DNA of 64,000 bases. Source: Arthrobacter sp. StoSoilB22 (lineage in GTDB: Bacteria > Actinomycetota > Actinomycetes > Actinomycetales > Micrococcaceae). Under the pieces are notes generated by a model. It was not told where the DNA came from and did no database searches. It saw only the letters and a program-made list of their open reading frames with translations. The position numbers and the translations under genes are program-made. Of this stretch, positions 1 through 8,093 are shown in pieces. The stretch spans positions 496,001-560,000 of the forward strand of contig NZ_AP024652.1 in NCBI RefSeq assembly GCF_019977315.1, written 5' to 3'. The first letter of the stretch is position 1, and each line of letters opens with the position of its first letter.

Positions 1-456
1 CGTGGAGATGCCCAGCCTGCTCAGCTCTTCCTTGGCTTTCCTGCGCATGCCTTTGGTGTCGAGCATTCTGAAAAGGCTTCCCAAAGGTCCGGGGAGACGC
101 TCTTCGCGGCCGAGGAACAGGTTGGAGGCGACATCCAAGGCCGGCGAAACGGCAAGATTCTGGTAGACGGTTTCTATGCCGTGGACGCGGGCATCCTGCG
201 GCCGTTTGAAGTGCACTTGCTGTCCGGAGACGAAGAGTTCGCCGGTGTCGGGAATTTCAGCACCGGTGAGGCATTTGATAAGCGTGGACTTACCGGCGCC
301 GTTGTCGCCGATGACAGCCAGAACCTCGCCGGGGTAGAGGTCCAGGCTGACGCCGTCCAGACCAACAACGCGGCCAAAGGTCTTTACGAGGTTCCTGGCT
401 TTAAGGATGGGCTCGCGGGTTTCGGTTCCGGGGGCTTCAAATTCTGTGGTGGTCAT
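1..456 (-). CDS. frcA: Sugar (fructose-type) ABC transporter ATP-binding protein, 3' part cut by window edge
   Basis: This is the N-terminal 152 residues of a sugar-importer ATPase of the RbsA/FrcA kind, which powers uptake from the cytoplasmic face of the membrane. The Walker A motif reads GDNGAGKST near residues 50-58, and the Q-loop region (ETVYQNLAVSPALDVA) follows at about 97-112. The ATG at 456 overlaps the stop of the upstream permease in an ATGA arrangement, so translation is probably coupled. The rest of the gene, including the signature motif and Walker B, lies outside the window. The neighbouring RbsC-like permease and lipoprotein, and the levanase 4 kb away, favour fructose as substrate, but this is inference from context. 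Confidence 0.85.
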   Translation of the reverse strand, partial: MTTTEFEAPGTETREPILKARNLVKTFGRVVGLDGVSLDLYPGEVLAVIGDNGAGKSTLIKCLTGAEIPDTGELFVSGQQVHFKRPQDARVHGIETVYQNLAVSPALDVASNLFLGREERLPGPLGSLFRMLDTKGMRRKAKEELSRLGIST

Positions 457-1499
457 GACTTGACCTTTCGGATCCATTGATCGACGGACACGGCAATGAT
501 GATCAGGATGCCTACGGCGAGGGTCTGATAGAGCACGTCCAAGCCGGCGAGCGAGAGACCGTTGCGGAAGACACCAACAATCAGTGCTCCGAGCAGCGAA
601 CCCCAGATCGAGCCACGGCCGCCGAAGAGGCTGGTGCCGCCAATCACGACGGCGGTGATGGAGTCCAGGTTCAAATCGACGCCGGCGTTGGGGCTGGCGG
701 CGTTGGTGCGGCCGATCTGGATCCACGCACCGATGGCGAGGACGGCACCGGCGGCAAGATAGACGCTCATCAGGACACGGTTGACGGGAATACCGGCAAG
801 TCTGGCAGCTTCTTTGTCATCTCCCACAGCGTAGACGTGCCGTCCCCAAGCGGTCTTGCCCAGAATGTAGGCCATGGCAACGTAGAGGAGGAGCATCATG
901 ACCACGCCGGTGGAGATCCGGACAGGTCCGATCGGGAAGGTGCTGCCAAGCCAAGTGAGCATGTCCGGCATAGCGGAGCCACGCACGGTGCTTCCACCGG
1001 AGTACAAGAGCGTCAGGGCGATGAAAATGTTCAGGGTTCCCAGTGTGACGATGAACGGTGGGAGCCGGAATCTTGTGACGAGGAAGCCGTTCAGAGCACC
1101 GGATCCCAATCCGACAGCGAGACCGGCAATCAGCGCGATCGGCCCTGGAATTCCGTTGCTGACCGCGAGCTGCGCGATCACCATTGAGGACAGGATCATC
1201 ACTGCACCGACGGACAGGTCAATTCCGGCGGTCAGGATGATCAGGGTCTGGGCGATTGCCAGGGTGCCCACCACGGCCACCTGCTGGGTAATCAGAGACA
1301 GATTCTCAACGCGCAGAAACCGATCGTTGAGGAGTCCGAAGACCACCACTGCGATCAGCAGGACGATGGCCGGGCTGAGGGCTGGGTATCGGTGGAGAAT
1401 ATTGCGGATTCTGCTGAGGGGAGTCTGGCGGTCGAGGAATTCCTCGGCCAGGTCAGCATGCGCGGCGCTCGGGGGGCCGGCGGTCTGTTGCTGGGTCAC
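453..1499 (-). CDS. frcC: Sugar (fructose-type) ABC transporter permease
   Basis: This is a 348-residue RbsC/FrcC-family inner-membrane permease. A cytoplasmic N-terminus of about 38 residues is followed by a run of hydrophobic segments. The family hallmark GIDLSVGAVM is present near residue 91, and the conserved GGTSLFGGRGS loop is near residue 287. It would form the channel fed by the lipoprotein encoded upstream and energised by the ATPase encoded downstream. The stop overlaps the ATPase start by the ATGA pattern. A strong hairpin separates it from the binding-protein gene, which may keep its transcript level lower. Substrate assignment to fructose rests on the levan context. Confidence 0.88.
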   Translation of the reverse strand: MTQQQTAGPPSAAHADLAEEFLDRQTPLSRIRNILHRYPALSPAIVLLIAVVVFGLLNDRFLRVENLSLITQQVAVVGTLAIAQTLIILTAGIDLSVGAVMILSSMVIAQLAVSNGIPGPIALIAGLAVGLGSGALNGFLVTRFRLPPFIVTLGTLNIFIALTLLYSGGSTVRGSAMPDMLTWLGSTFPIGPVRISTGVVMMLLLYVAMAYILGKTAWGRHVYAVGDDKEAARLAGIPVNRVLMSVYLAAGAVLAIGAWIQIGRTNAASPNAGVDLNLDSITAVVIGGTSLFGGRGSIWGSLLGALIVGVFRNGLSLAGLDVLYQTLAVGILIIIAVSVDQWIRKVKS

Positions 1500-1539
1500 T
1501 TAGATTGCTCCTGAACTTCCATGTTCTGTAACTGCTGGG

Positions 1540-1573
1540 CGCGGGGAGACGCTGCTTGGCTCGTCTCCCCGCG
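1540..1573 (-). terminator. Intercistronic stem-loop between frcB and frcC
   Basis: A perfect 12-bp inverted repeat, CGCGGGGAGACG / CGTCTCCCCGCG, encloses a 10-nt loop just downstream of the frcB stop. No T-run follows on the minus strand, so it is more likely an mRNA-stabilising or partially terminating hairpin that raises binding-protein expression over permease expression than a full terminator. Confidence 0.7.
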
Positions 1574-1585
1574 TTCGGTGAGGTC

Positions 1586-2695
1586 CTATTTGCCCCAGCA
1601 GACCTGGGATGCTTCGGTGGTGGTGATGCTCTTTACGCCGTCAGCGGGCTTGTCAGTGACGAGCTCCACGCCGGTGTTGAAGAAGTCCAGGCCCTCGGAG
1701 TTGGCGGGCTTTTTGCCGGTCTTTGCCAGGTCAACAATGGCCTTTACGCCCATCTCAGCCATTTTGACCGGGTACTGCTGTGCCGTTGCGCCGATGACAC
1801 CGGACTTGACGTTGTTCACGCCTGTGCAGCCGCCGTCGACGGAGACGATCAGGACGTCCTTTTCCTTGCCTGCGGACTTCAGAGCTTCGAAGGCACCTGC
1901 GGCTGCGGGCTCGTTGATGGTGTAGACAACGTTGACATTAGGGTTCTTGGCCAGAAGTGTCTCCATAGCGGTTCGTCCACCGTCTTCAGCGCCCTGGGAA
2001 GCCTGGCTGCCGACAATTTCGTAGTCGCCGCCCTTGCCGCCGGTGTAGGTTCCCGACTTGGCCTCGTCGCCGTTCTTCTTCTTGTCCGCGGTATCGATGC
2101 CGAGGCCGGTCAGGAAGCCTTGGTCGCGGTTGTAGTCCACCGAGACAACCTTGTCGTCAAAGAGGTCGATGAGGGCGATGACGGCCTTCTTGCCCGCCAG
2201 TTGCTGGGCTGTCCACTTGCCGATCAGTTCGCCGGCGTTGAAGTTGTCGGTAGCGAACGTGATGTCAGCTGCATCAGCCGGGTCCGGCGGTGTGTCCAGG
2301 GCAATGACAAACAACCCGGCATCCTTGGCCTTCTTCAGGGCGTCCACCACTGAGGGACCGTTGGGGGTGATCAGAATGCCTTTGTCGCCCTTGGAGATTG
2401 CGTTTTCAATGGCCTGGATCTGGGTGTCCTCGTCGCCGTCGGCCTTGCCGGCCGCAAGCTTCAGATCGACGCCGTCCGCTTCGGCGGCCTTCTTCGCGCC
2501 ATCCTGCATGGAGACGAAGAACGGGTTGGAGGTGGTCTTGACGATCAGCGAAACACCGATCTTCTCTTCAGCACCGCTGGATGAAGGGGAGGAGCTGCCT
2601 CCGCAGGCTGTCAGGCTAAGTGCGCCGAGGGTGAGGACTGCACCGGCGGCAAGAATGCGGGTCCGGGTGGACCGCGTGACTTTGGAACTCAACAT
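1586..2695 (-). CDS. frcB: Sugar (fructose-type) ABC transporter substrate-binding lipoprotein
   Basis: This is a 369-residue periplasmic-binding-protein-1-like (RbsB/FrcB type) lipoprotein that captures the sugar outside the cell. The start at 2695 is chosen because CAGGAG lies just upstream and because it gives a compact lipoprotein signal ending in LTAC, with the lipidated Cys at residue 31. The ligand-binding fold shows the typical opening KIGVSLIVKTTSNPFF and a late VSVDGGCTGVNN segment. A longer in-frame start at 2788 would place the operator inside the gene and is rejected. It is the first gene of the frcBCA operon, reading away from a LacI regulator. Confidence 0.9.
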   Translation of the reverse strand: MLSSKVTRSTRTRILAAGAVLTLGALSLTACGGSSSPSSSGAEEKIGVSLIVKTTSNPFFVSMQDGAKKAAEADGVDLKLAAGKADGDEDTQIQAIENAISKGDKGILITPNGPSVVDALKKAKDAGLFVIALDTPPDPADAADITFATDNFNAGELIGKWTAQQLAGKKAVIALIDLFDDKVVSVDYNRDQGFLTGLGIDTADKKKNGDEAKSGTYTGGKGGDYEIVGSQASQGAEDGGRTAMETLLAKNPNVNVVYTINEPAAAGAFEALKSAGKEKDVLIVSVDGGCTGVNNVKSGVIGATAQQYPVKMAEMGVKAIVDLAKTGKKPANSEGLDFFNTGVELVTDKPADGVKSITTTEASQVCWGK

Positions 2696-2739
2696 TGAAA
2701 CTCCTGTTTTTGTGGCTGTTGGCGGTGCATTTCTGCGAC

Positions 2740-2753
2740 TGACAACGTTGTCA
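2740..2753. promoter_or_regulatory. Operator palindrome in the frcB-lacI intergenic region
   Basis: TGACAACGTTGTCA is a perfect 14-bp palindrome with the central CG typical of LacI-family operators. It lies between the divergent frcB and LacI-regulator genes. A 12-bp core of the same palindrome occurs at 6952-6963 in front of the levanase. Confidence 0.8.
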
Positions 2754-2758
2754 GGTAA

Positions 2759-2788
2759 CATGTAAGCAAGCTCACACGATAGAGTCAA
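2759..2788 (-). promoter_or_regulatory. Candidate frcB promoter
   Basis: On the minus strand, TTGACT (2783-2788) and TACATG (2759-2764) are separated by 18 bp. The operator palindrome begins 5 bp beyond the -10 element, over the expected transcription start, which suits repression. The levanase promoter has the same TTGACT-18 bp arrangement. Confidence 0.5.
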
Positions 2789-2815
2789 GTACTAATTCGA
2801 GTGAGGAGCAGCAAG

Positions 2816-3865
2816 TTGACAACGATGTCTAATCGTTACCAGTCCGAGCCCCGTAAGCGCCCGACAATGAAAAACGTGGCTGATCTTGCAGGGGTTGGGA
2901 TTAAAACAGTCTCTCGAGTGGTAAACGACGAGCCGGGGGTTTCCGAGGCCACCCGGCAACGGGTAATGCGGGCTACGGAACAACTGCAGTACCAACTGGA
3001 CATCACAGCGGGCAGCCTGAAGCGTTCCGGACGCAAAACCCAGTCCATCGGCTTGCTGCTCCCGAGCGTATCCAACCCGTTCAGCGGGGAGATCCACAGA
3101 GCCATGGAAGATGCCTTGGCCCTGCGTGGAATTGCGGTCTTCGCGGCAAGCCTGGATGACGATCCCGACAGGGAGCGGAAGCTCATTTCAGCTTTCCTTG
3201 GGCGCCGCGTGGACGGCCTTGTGCTGACGACCATCGCCAAGAGCCAGGCTTACATGATTCCGGAGCACTCCCGCGATCTGCCGCTGGTGTTCATTGACCG
3301 TGAGCCTGCGGGTATTGAGGCTGACGCGGTGGTCACTGACAACGAAGTTGGCGCGGCACGGGCAGCGGCCCACCTCATTGAGCATGGACACACCCGCCTG
3401 GCTTACCTTGGTGACCGCACTGATATCCAGACTGCCGCAAGACGCCGGGCAGGGTTCCTGGACGGCATTGGACGGGCAGGCATTTCCACCTCTGATGTCG
3501 CCATCCGTGAGAACCTGCACGATGAGGAAACCGCAGCTCGGGCGGCTCACGAACTGCTCACCTCAGAGAACCCGCCAACGGCAATCTTTTCCAGTCAAAA
3601 CCTCGTGACGTTTGGCGCCATGCGTGCCCTGAAAGCCCTCGGCCTCCATCAAAAGATCGCCCTCATTGGGTTCGATGATTTCACTCTGGCGGACATGATG
3701 GACCCCGGGATCACGGTGATCGCCCAGCACCCTGAACGCATCGGCAAGCTGGCGGCTGAGCGGATCCTTGCAAGGATCGACGGCGACGATAACCCCGCCC
3801 GAACCTATGTCATCCCAACCGAACTTATCCAGCGGGGTTCCGGCGAAATCCGGCCCTCCAGCTAA
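2816..3865 (+). CDS. LacI-family transcriptional regulator of the levan/fructose genes
   Basis: This is a 349-residue LacI repressor. The N-terminal helix-turn-helix (MKNVADLAGVGIKTVSRVVN) is followed by the hinge helix and a periplasmic-binding-like sensor domain with a C-terminal GFDDFTLADMM segment. I choose the TTG at 2816 because GAGGAG lies 7 nt upstream; an ATG at 2825 and a GTG at 2801 are alternatives. It diverges from frcB across a perfect palindrome that recurs before the levanase, so it probably controls both and itself, with fructose or a fructose phosphate as the inducer. The inducer is inferred from the neighbours. Confidence 0.88.
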   Translation: MTTMSNRYQSEPRKRPTMKNVADLAGVGIKTVSRVVNDEPGVSEATRQRVMRATEQLQYQLDITAGSLKRSGRKTQSIGLLLPSVSNPFSGEIHRAMEDALALRGIAVFAASLDDDPDRERKLISAFLGRRVDGLVLTTIAKSQAYMIPEHSRDLPLVFIDREPAGIEADAVVTDNEVGAARAAAHLIEHGHTRLAYLGDRTDIQTAARRRAGFLDGIGRAGISTSDVAIRENLHDEETAARAAHELLTSENPPTAIFSSQNLVTFGAMRALKALGLHQKIALIGFDDFTLADMMDPGITVIAQHPERIGKLAAERILARIDGDDNPARTYVIPTELIQRGSGEIRPSS

Positions 3866-3915
3866 TCCGTACAAACAGCAGTGCAACCCGAAACCAACTG
3901 AGCAAAGGACTGGCC

Positions 3916-4209
3916 TTGAGCAAAACACTGTATGCAGAGTTCACCGTCAAAGAAGGCAGCGAAACCCGCGTCGCGGAAATGATGGCAACCCTTACCGAGC
4001 ACGTCCGTAACGAACCGGGGAACGTAATGTTCCTGCCCTATACGCGGGAAAGTAACCCCCGTGAGTACTTCGTCTTCGAGGTATACCGGGACGAGCAGGC
4101 TTTTCAGGATCACATCGGCGCAGACTACGGCCGGGAGTTCAACGCCGAACTTGCCGATCACATTGAAGGCGATGGTTCAGTCCTGACCTGGCTGAAACCA
4201 TTGATGTAA
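3916..4209 (+). CDS. Antibiotic-biosynthesis-monooxygenase (ABM) domain protein
   Basis: This is a 97-residue protein of the YgiN-like ABM fold, a dimeric alpha-beta barrel found in quinol monooxygenases, haem-degrading enzymes and signal proteins. The pattern FTVKEGSETRVAEMM ... EPGNVMF ... YFVFEVYRDEQAFQDHI is typical of the family. The TTG start has AAAGGA about 7 nt upstream. It lies 50 bp behind the LacI regulator and could share its transcript. Its specific reaction cannot be told from sequence; a link to sugar use is positional only. Confidence 0.8.
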   Translation: MSKTLYAEFTVKEGSETRVAEMMATLTEHVRNEPGNVMFLPYTRESNPREYFVFEVYRDEQAFQDHIGADYGREFNAELADHIEGDGSVLTWLKPLM

Positions 4210-4225
4210 CCACGCACTAAAACCC

Positions 4226-4263
4226 CAGGGACGGCGGCCGGCGAAAGCCGGCCGCCGTCCCTG
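4226..4263. terminator. Bidirectional terminator between convergent genes
   Basis: A perfect 17-bp stem, CAGGGACGGCGGCCGGC paired with its complement, closes on a GAAA tetraloop. It sits between the ABM gene and the convergent levanase gene, so it can serve both. There is no clear T-run, as is common in high-GC actinobacteria. Confidence 0.85.
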
Positions 4264-4278
4264 TTAGTCAATGGTTGC

Positions 4279-6906
4279 CTACTTCTTCCCGGGAAGGAAC
4301 ATCGATCCTTCCATGGGGGTTACTGTGAGGGACTTCAGTTGTGCGGTTCCACCCTCCGCGAAGAGGGCGATCTTGTCAGCGCCGGCATTGGGGAATACCT
4401 GATCCGTGATAGTCCGGAGACCGTCGGCGGTGAATACTTCCACTGATGAGCGGTCCACATACACCTGCAAGGTGACATTGCCCTTCTTGTCCAGTGTAAC
4501 CGGGGCGTCCTCAACGGAGGCGAATGCCGGGTGGAACGTGGTGTTACCGGAGTTTGTGCGGTCAACGAAGACCTTGCCTGTGGTGGAGTCATAGCCAATG
4601 ACGGTGGAAGAGTTGCCGTCGCCCAGTACGGTGATGCCTGATTTTGTCGCCGTGCCGGGTGCGAACGTGATATCCACTCGCTGGACCTGCCCTGAAGCAG
4701 CCGCGGGCAGCGGTGTTGTTCCAGCCTTGATAATGCCGCCCTTCTTGTCCGTGTAGCTGGGCTTCTTCGCGAGCTTGTCCACTTGCTTGACCACGCTTTG
4801 GGCAAGGCGAGGTCCGTCCGGAGTCTGCGTCAGCTTCACCTCGCGGGGCAGGGACATGGCGCTGCGCCAAGGGCTGGTGGGGATGTTGTTGGCGTAGTCC
4901 CAGTTGTTCATCCAACCCAGCATGACCCGCTTGTTATCGGGCATGTTCGCAAACGAAACGGCCGCGTAGTAATCGCGTCCATAGTCCAGCCAGTCATAGG
5001 CCTCCAGCCGGGACTGTGCTGCCGTGGAGCTCGCCGTGAACTCATCTGCGAGGATGTGTCCCCAGCCGAATCTGTTGTTATCGACAACCTTGATGTGTGC
5101 CTGCTGGCCAACGAATTCCTTGACATCCCAGGAGGTCCAATCCAGGGTTTCACTGTCGTTGCCGGTGGCTGTGCGGACCACTTTCCCGTTGACCACCAAG
5201 TTCACCGTTTCTTCATCGGACCTGGGGACGGCGGCTGTGTCAGTGAGCATGACGTGATCGAGCGTGAGGTGGCCCCACCCGCCTGTGGCTTCGTCAACGA
5301 TCCGCAACTGTGCGTTCTGTCCCGCGAACTCCGAGACATCCCAGCCCTTCCAGTTCAACAAGCCGGCGTTGTCACCGGCCAGCGAGCGGACCACGTTGCC
5401 GTTGACAAGCAACTGGACGGCCAAGGTCTGGCCGGAGTCCGCTGCGCGGTTGCCGCCGCCCACCAGCATGGACATGAAGTTCTTTGTGATCGGGAACCCC
5501 GGGGAAGTCAGGGTGCCCTGGCGGTCATCGCCGGGCACGGTGCCGGTTTCAAAGGTGTTGATGCGTTTGGCACCAATGTAGAAGTCCCCACCGCTGGTAG
5601 CCGGCTGGTAATTGGGGGTCAGGTCTCCTGTCCCTGTCCAGCCTGCATTGGCCAATGATGTGCCTTCCGGAACTTCGAAGCCGTCAAACTTCAGCTCGCC
5701 CGGAGGCGGGGTGTTGTCCAGCTTGTCAGAGACGCGGGGGTGCTTGCCGCCGCCGACGAGGAAATTCAGGTAGTCGTCAGTCACAGTAAAGGTTGGCGAC
5801 TGCATGGAACCCAGCGGCCAGTCGCCGTCGTTGAATGAATTGATCAGTCCTGGTCCGCCGAATCCGGCGACGGGACTCTGGCCGGGCAGGGAGCCGGCGG
5901 CCGGGGTGTCGCCGAACGGACCATTTTTCCAGTTTCCTGGTTCGTTGTTCACGGCCCAGCCGTTATAGCTGCCGTCGTTGAAGCCTGCCAGGACAGTGCC
6001 GGCCGGCGCTTGGGCTGCTGGTTCGGTGGTTTCCGAGGTGAAAGTGGTGCCGTCGAAGTCACCCACGAAGTACTGTCCGGCCGAGCCCCCCGCGACGCCG
6101 CCGGGGTTGATATTGACTACCATGACCCACTTGACGTTGTTCTTGTCCCCATCCACTGCGAGGGGAAACAAGTCAGGACATTCCCACTGGCCGCCGGTCG
6201 CGTTGGCGGGTCCGAATTCGCTGAGTGCAGTCCAATCCTTAAGGTTGCTGGACTTGTACAGGAGAACCTTGTGATCCTGGGACTCCACTGCGGTCATGAC
6301 CCAGTAACCACCGCCCGCCGGGTTGTCGTACCAGAAGACCTTTGGGTCCCGGAAGTTGGCTGAATTGCGGTTCAGCACAGGGTTTCCTGAGTATTTGGTC
6401 CAGGTCTTTCCGTCGTCCAAGCTGTATGCCAAGGACTGCGCCTGCAGGCCCCGGTACGGGGATGGTTCCTTGTAGGCGCTGGTGTAGATGGCCACCAGCG
6501 GCGGATTTTCCTTGGTTCCGAAGCCCGTGGTGTTGTCCTTATCAACCACAATGCTGCCGGAGAACACATCTTCCTGCGCATCGGTGGACAGGGCCAACGG
6601 CTGCTCTTGCCAATGGACCAAGTCCTTGGACGTTGCATGACCCCAGGACATGTTTCCCCACGTGTTGCCGGAGGGATTGTGCTGGTAGAACAGGTGGTAG
6701 ACGCCCTTATGGAAGACCATCCCGTTGGGATCGTTCATCCAATTCTTTGCTGGCGTGTAATGGTAGGCAGGTCGAAAGTCCTCGCTTCCTACCTCAGGCG
6801 CAGCAGAGGCCGGCGCAATGCCGCCCATGATTCCCGAAAGTGTCAGGCCAGCCAGCGTCAACGCAGACGTCGCCGCCCGCATTCTGTTCATAGTGGATTT
6901 CGTCAT
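4279..6906 (-). CDS. Secreted GH32 levanase / beta-fructosidase with inserted repeat modules
   Basis: This is an 875-residue exported glycoside hydrolase family 32 enzyme that would release fructose from levan or inulin outside the cell. A signal peptide ends near residue 35 (APASA-A). The catalytic signatures are WMNDPNG at 56-62 with nucleophile Asp59, RDP at 186-188 and ECPDLF at 242-247 with acid/base Glu242. The propeller is interrupted at about 297-630 by an insert and resumes at YDWLDYGRDYYAA. In the insert, two units about 71 residues apart (near 495-558 and 566-626) share the pattern VNGxVVR ... W(K/T)xWDVxEF. A C-terminal GH32_C sandwich follows. The start at 6906 has GAGGAG 5 nt upstream. 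No sorting signal or transmembrane anchor is visible. Confidence 0.92.
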   Translation of the reverse strand: MTKSTMNRMRAATSALTLAGLTLSGIMGGIAPASAAPEVGSEDFRPAYHYTPAKNWMNDPNGMVFHKGVYHLFYQHNPSGNTWGNMSWGHATSKDLVHWQEQPLALSTDAQEDVFSGSIVVDKDNTTGFGTKENPPLVAIYTSAYKEPSPYRGLQAQSLAYSLDDGKTWTKYSGNPVLNRNSANFRDPKVFWYDNPAGGGYWVMTAVESQDHKVLLYKSSNLKDWTALSEFGPANATGGQWECPDLFPLAVDGDKNNVKWVMVVNINPGGVAGGSAGQYFVGDFDGTTFTSETTEPAAQAPAGTVLAGFNDGSYNGWAVNNEPGNWKNGPFGDTPAAGSLPGQSPVAGFGGPGLINSFNDGDWPLGSMQSPTFTVTDDYLNFLVGGGKHPRVSDKLDNTPPPGELKFDGFEVPEGTSLANAGWTGTGDLTPNYQPATSGGDFYIGAKRINTFETGTVPGDDRQGTLTSPGFPITKNFMSMLVGGGNRAADSGQTLAVQLLVNGNVVRSLAGDNAGLLNWKGWDVSEFAGQNAQLRIVDEATGGWGHLTLDHVMLTDTAAVPRSDEETVNLVVNGKVVRTATGNDSETLDWTSWDVKEFVGQQAHIKVVDNNRFGWGHILADEFTASSTAAQSRLEAYDWLDYGRDYYAAVSFANMPDNKRVMLGWMNNWDYANNIPTSPWRSAMSLPREVKLTQTPDGPRLAQSVVKQVDKLAKKPSYTDKKGGIIKAGTTPLPAAASGQVQRVDITFAPGTATKSGITVLGDGNSSTVIGYDSTTGKVFVDRTNSGNTTFHPAFASVEDAPVTLDKKGNVTLQVYVDRSSVEVFTADGLRTITDQVFPNAGADKIALFAEGGTAQLKSLTVTPMEGSMFLPGKK

Positions 6907-6951
6907 TGTTCTCCTCGTTCGCACTTCATTGCGCGTGCCCATCCCCATTTA

Positions 6952-6963
6952 GACAACGTTGTC
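6952..6963. promoter_or_regulatory. Operator palindrome upstream of the levanase gene
   Basis: GACAACGTTGTC repeats the core of the palindrome at 2740-2753. It lies 46 bp before the levanase start and about 10 bp downstream of a candidate promoter (TTGACT at 6998-7003 and TAGCTT at 6974-6979 on the minus strand, 18-bp spacer). This ties the levanase to the frc LacI regulator. Confidence 0.75.
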
Positions 6964-7046
6964 AGTGGTTGAAAAGCTACGATAAGTCCAGTGGACAAGT
7001 CAACGGTTTTAGCGACGCCCTTGAACACAATTCCGCGAGCTCGGCT

Positions 7047-7325
7047 GAATGGACATCGTTGTCTTCGCGCCGCCTGAAGGCAGCCCCCTGGGGTGACTTC
7101 CCGCCGTCGAACCTTGAATCCGGCGACGCGATAGAGGCGATCCGTCGCATCAAGCGGCAGTCCGCGAAGGACGCCGTCCGGCTGGTAGTGACGCTCGGAG
7201 GCCAAGGCTCAGGCAGGGGCGTGTTCCCGGCAGGACACAACCCCGCACTGCTGAAACTGCAGGAAGTGAACAGCTACGACCAAGGCTTGGTGGAGCTGAG
7301 CTACACAGTCCGGAAACGCCCCTAA
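7047..7325 (+). pseudogene. Remnant of a RibD C-terminal/DHFR-like family gene
   Basis: The reading frame ending at 7325 resembles only the C-terminal third of the 'dihydrofolate reductase family' (RibD-C) proteins: WGDFPPSNLESGDAIEAIRRIKRQ, then VRLVVTLGGQGSGRGVFPAG, then LKLQEVNSYDQGLVELSYTVR. About 20 residues that family members carry between those first two blocks (the strand-helix with the GS motif) are missing, and no NADPH-binding N-terminal part precedes it. The upstream sequence is levanase promoter. I call it a decayed gene with an internal deletion. The stop overlaps the stop of tenA on the other strand. Confidence 0.6.
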
Positions 7326-7987
7326 ACCGAAGCGCCCGCGGGCACCAAGGCAGCGTCAAAGAAAGCCCGCTCCAGCCGCACGGCCTCCGCGAAGGTCGCG
7401 GCAACACCCTGTCGTTCCGCGGCGTCAACAGGCTCGACGGCGTTAAACTCCTCGCGTAGCCACGTCACCCATGCGTTGTACTCGGGGTTGTTGTGGAGGC
7501 GGATCCACTCGGAATGCTTAGCGTGCGCCGGCCAGCTGGCGGGATCGCCAGCGCGGGCAGCCCAGTCTCCGTAGAGCCACTCGGCAACCAGCAGCACTGC
7601 CAGGACTTTCGGGTAGGAACGGGTAGCGAGGGCGCTCCGCATCAGGTGGTCGAAGTTGCTGGTTGCTGGTCCCAGCGCGGGTGCGGTTCGGTCCGCCTCC
7701 GGAACATCGAGATCGTTGAAGCAATCCTGGAAGTACGTATTCTCGTCCGAAGCGAAAGCCCCAAGAACCGCGGCAAACACCAGACGCGAAGGCAGCGAAG
7801 GCGCCGATGCGACGGCTTGCCCGAGGAGTGCTGTGAAGGCATCGCAGAACTGGTAATCCTGAACAAGGTAGCGGCGCAGGTGGTCATCGGAAAGGGACCC
7901 GTCCAGCAGCTGGTCCACAAAAGGATGGTTGACGGCGGCGTCCCAATCCTCGGCGCACTGGTTCTTGAGTTCTTCGGCAAAGCCCAC
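7322..7987 (-). CDS. tenA: TenA/thiaminase-II family protein
   Basis: This is a 221-residue all-helical TenA protein, a family that salvages thiamine breakdown products by hydrolysing aminopyrimidines. Family features include the conserved DYQFCDAF segment near residue 45 and AEWLYGDWA near 137. In TenA_C members the latter motif is PCxWxY with a nucleophilic Cys; here that position is Ala, which places the protein in the TenA_E-like group and makes the exact reaction uncertain. The GTG start at 7987 has AGGAGGA upstream. It stands alone, without other thiamine genes nearby. Confidence 0.82.
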   Translation of the reverse strand: MGFAEELKNQCAEDWDAAVNHPFVDQLLDGSLSDDHLRRYLVQDYQFCDAFTALLGQAVASAPSLPSRLVFAAVLGAFASDENTYFQDCFNDLDVPEADRTAPALGPATSNFDHLMRSALATRSYPKVLAVLLVAEWLYGDWAARAGDPASWPAHAKHSEWIRLHNNPEYNAWVTWLREEFNAVEPVDAAERQGVAATFAEAVRLERAFFDAALVPAGASV

Positions 7988-8093
7988 GGTGTTTCCTCCT
8001 GAGGTGTCAGCATCGGAGCCTAGCAGCGTATTGCGCCCTACCGGCGGGGGTTACGCTCTGGTGCCGGTCCCGGCGCCAGCGTAGGCTCTGGCC

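Noticed and set aside
477..1187. Plus-strand frame opposite frcC
   Set aside because: Shadow of the permease; product is Asp/Gly-rich without structure, and it overlaps the frcA/frcC coupling.
2696..2788. Upstream start for frcB
   Set aside because: It would place the operator and promoter inside the gene and hide the lipoprotein signal; the start at 2695 has a good ribosome site.
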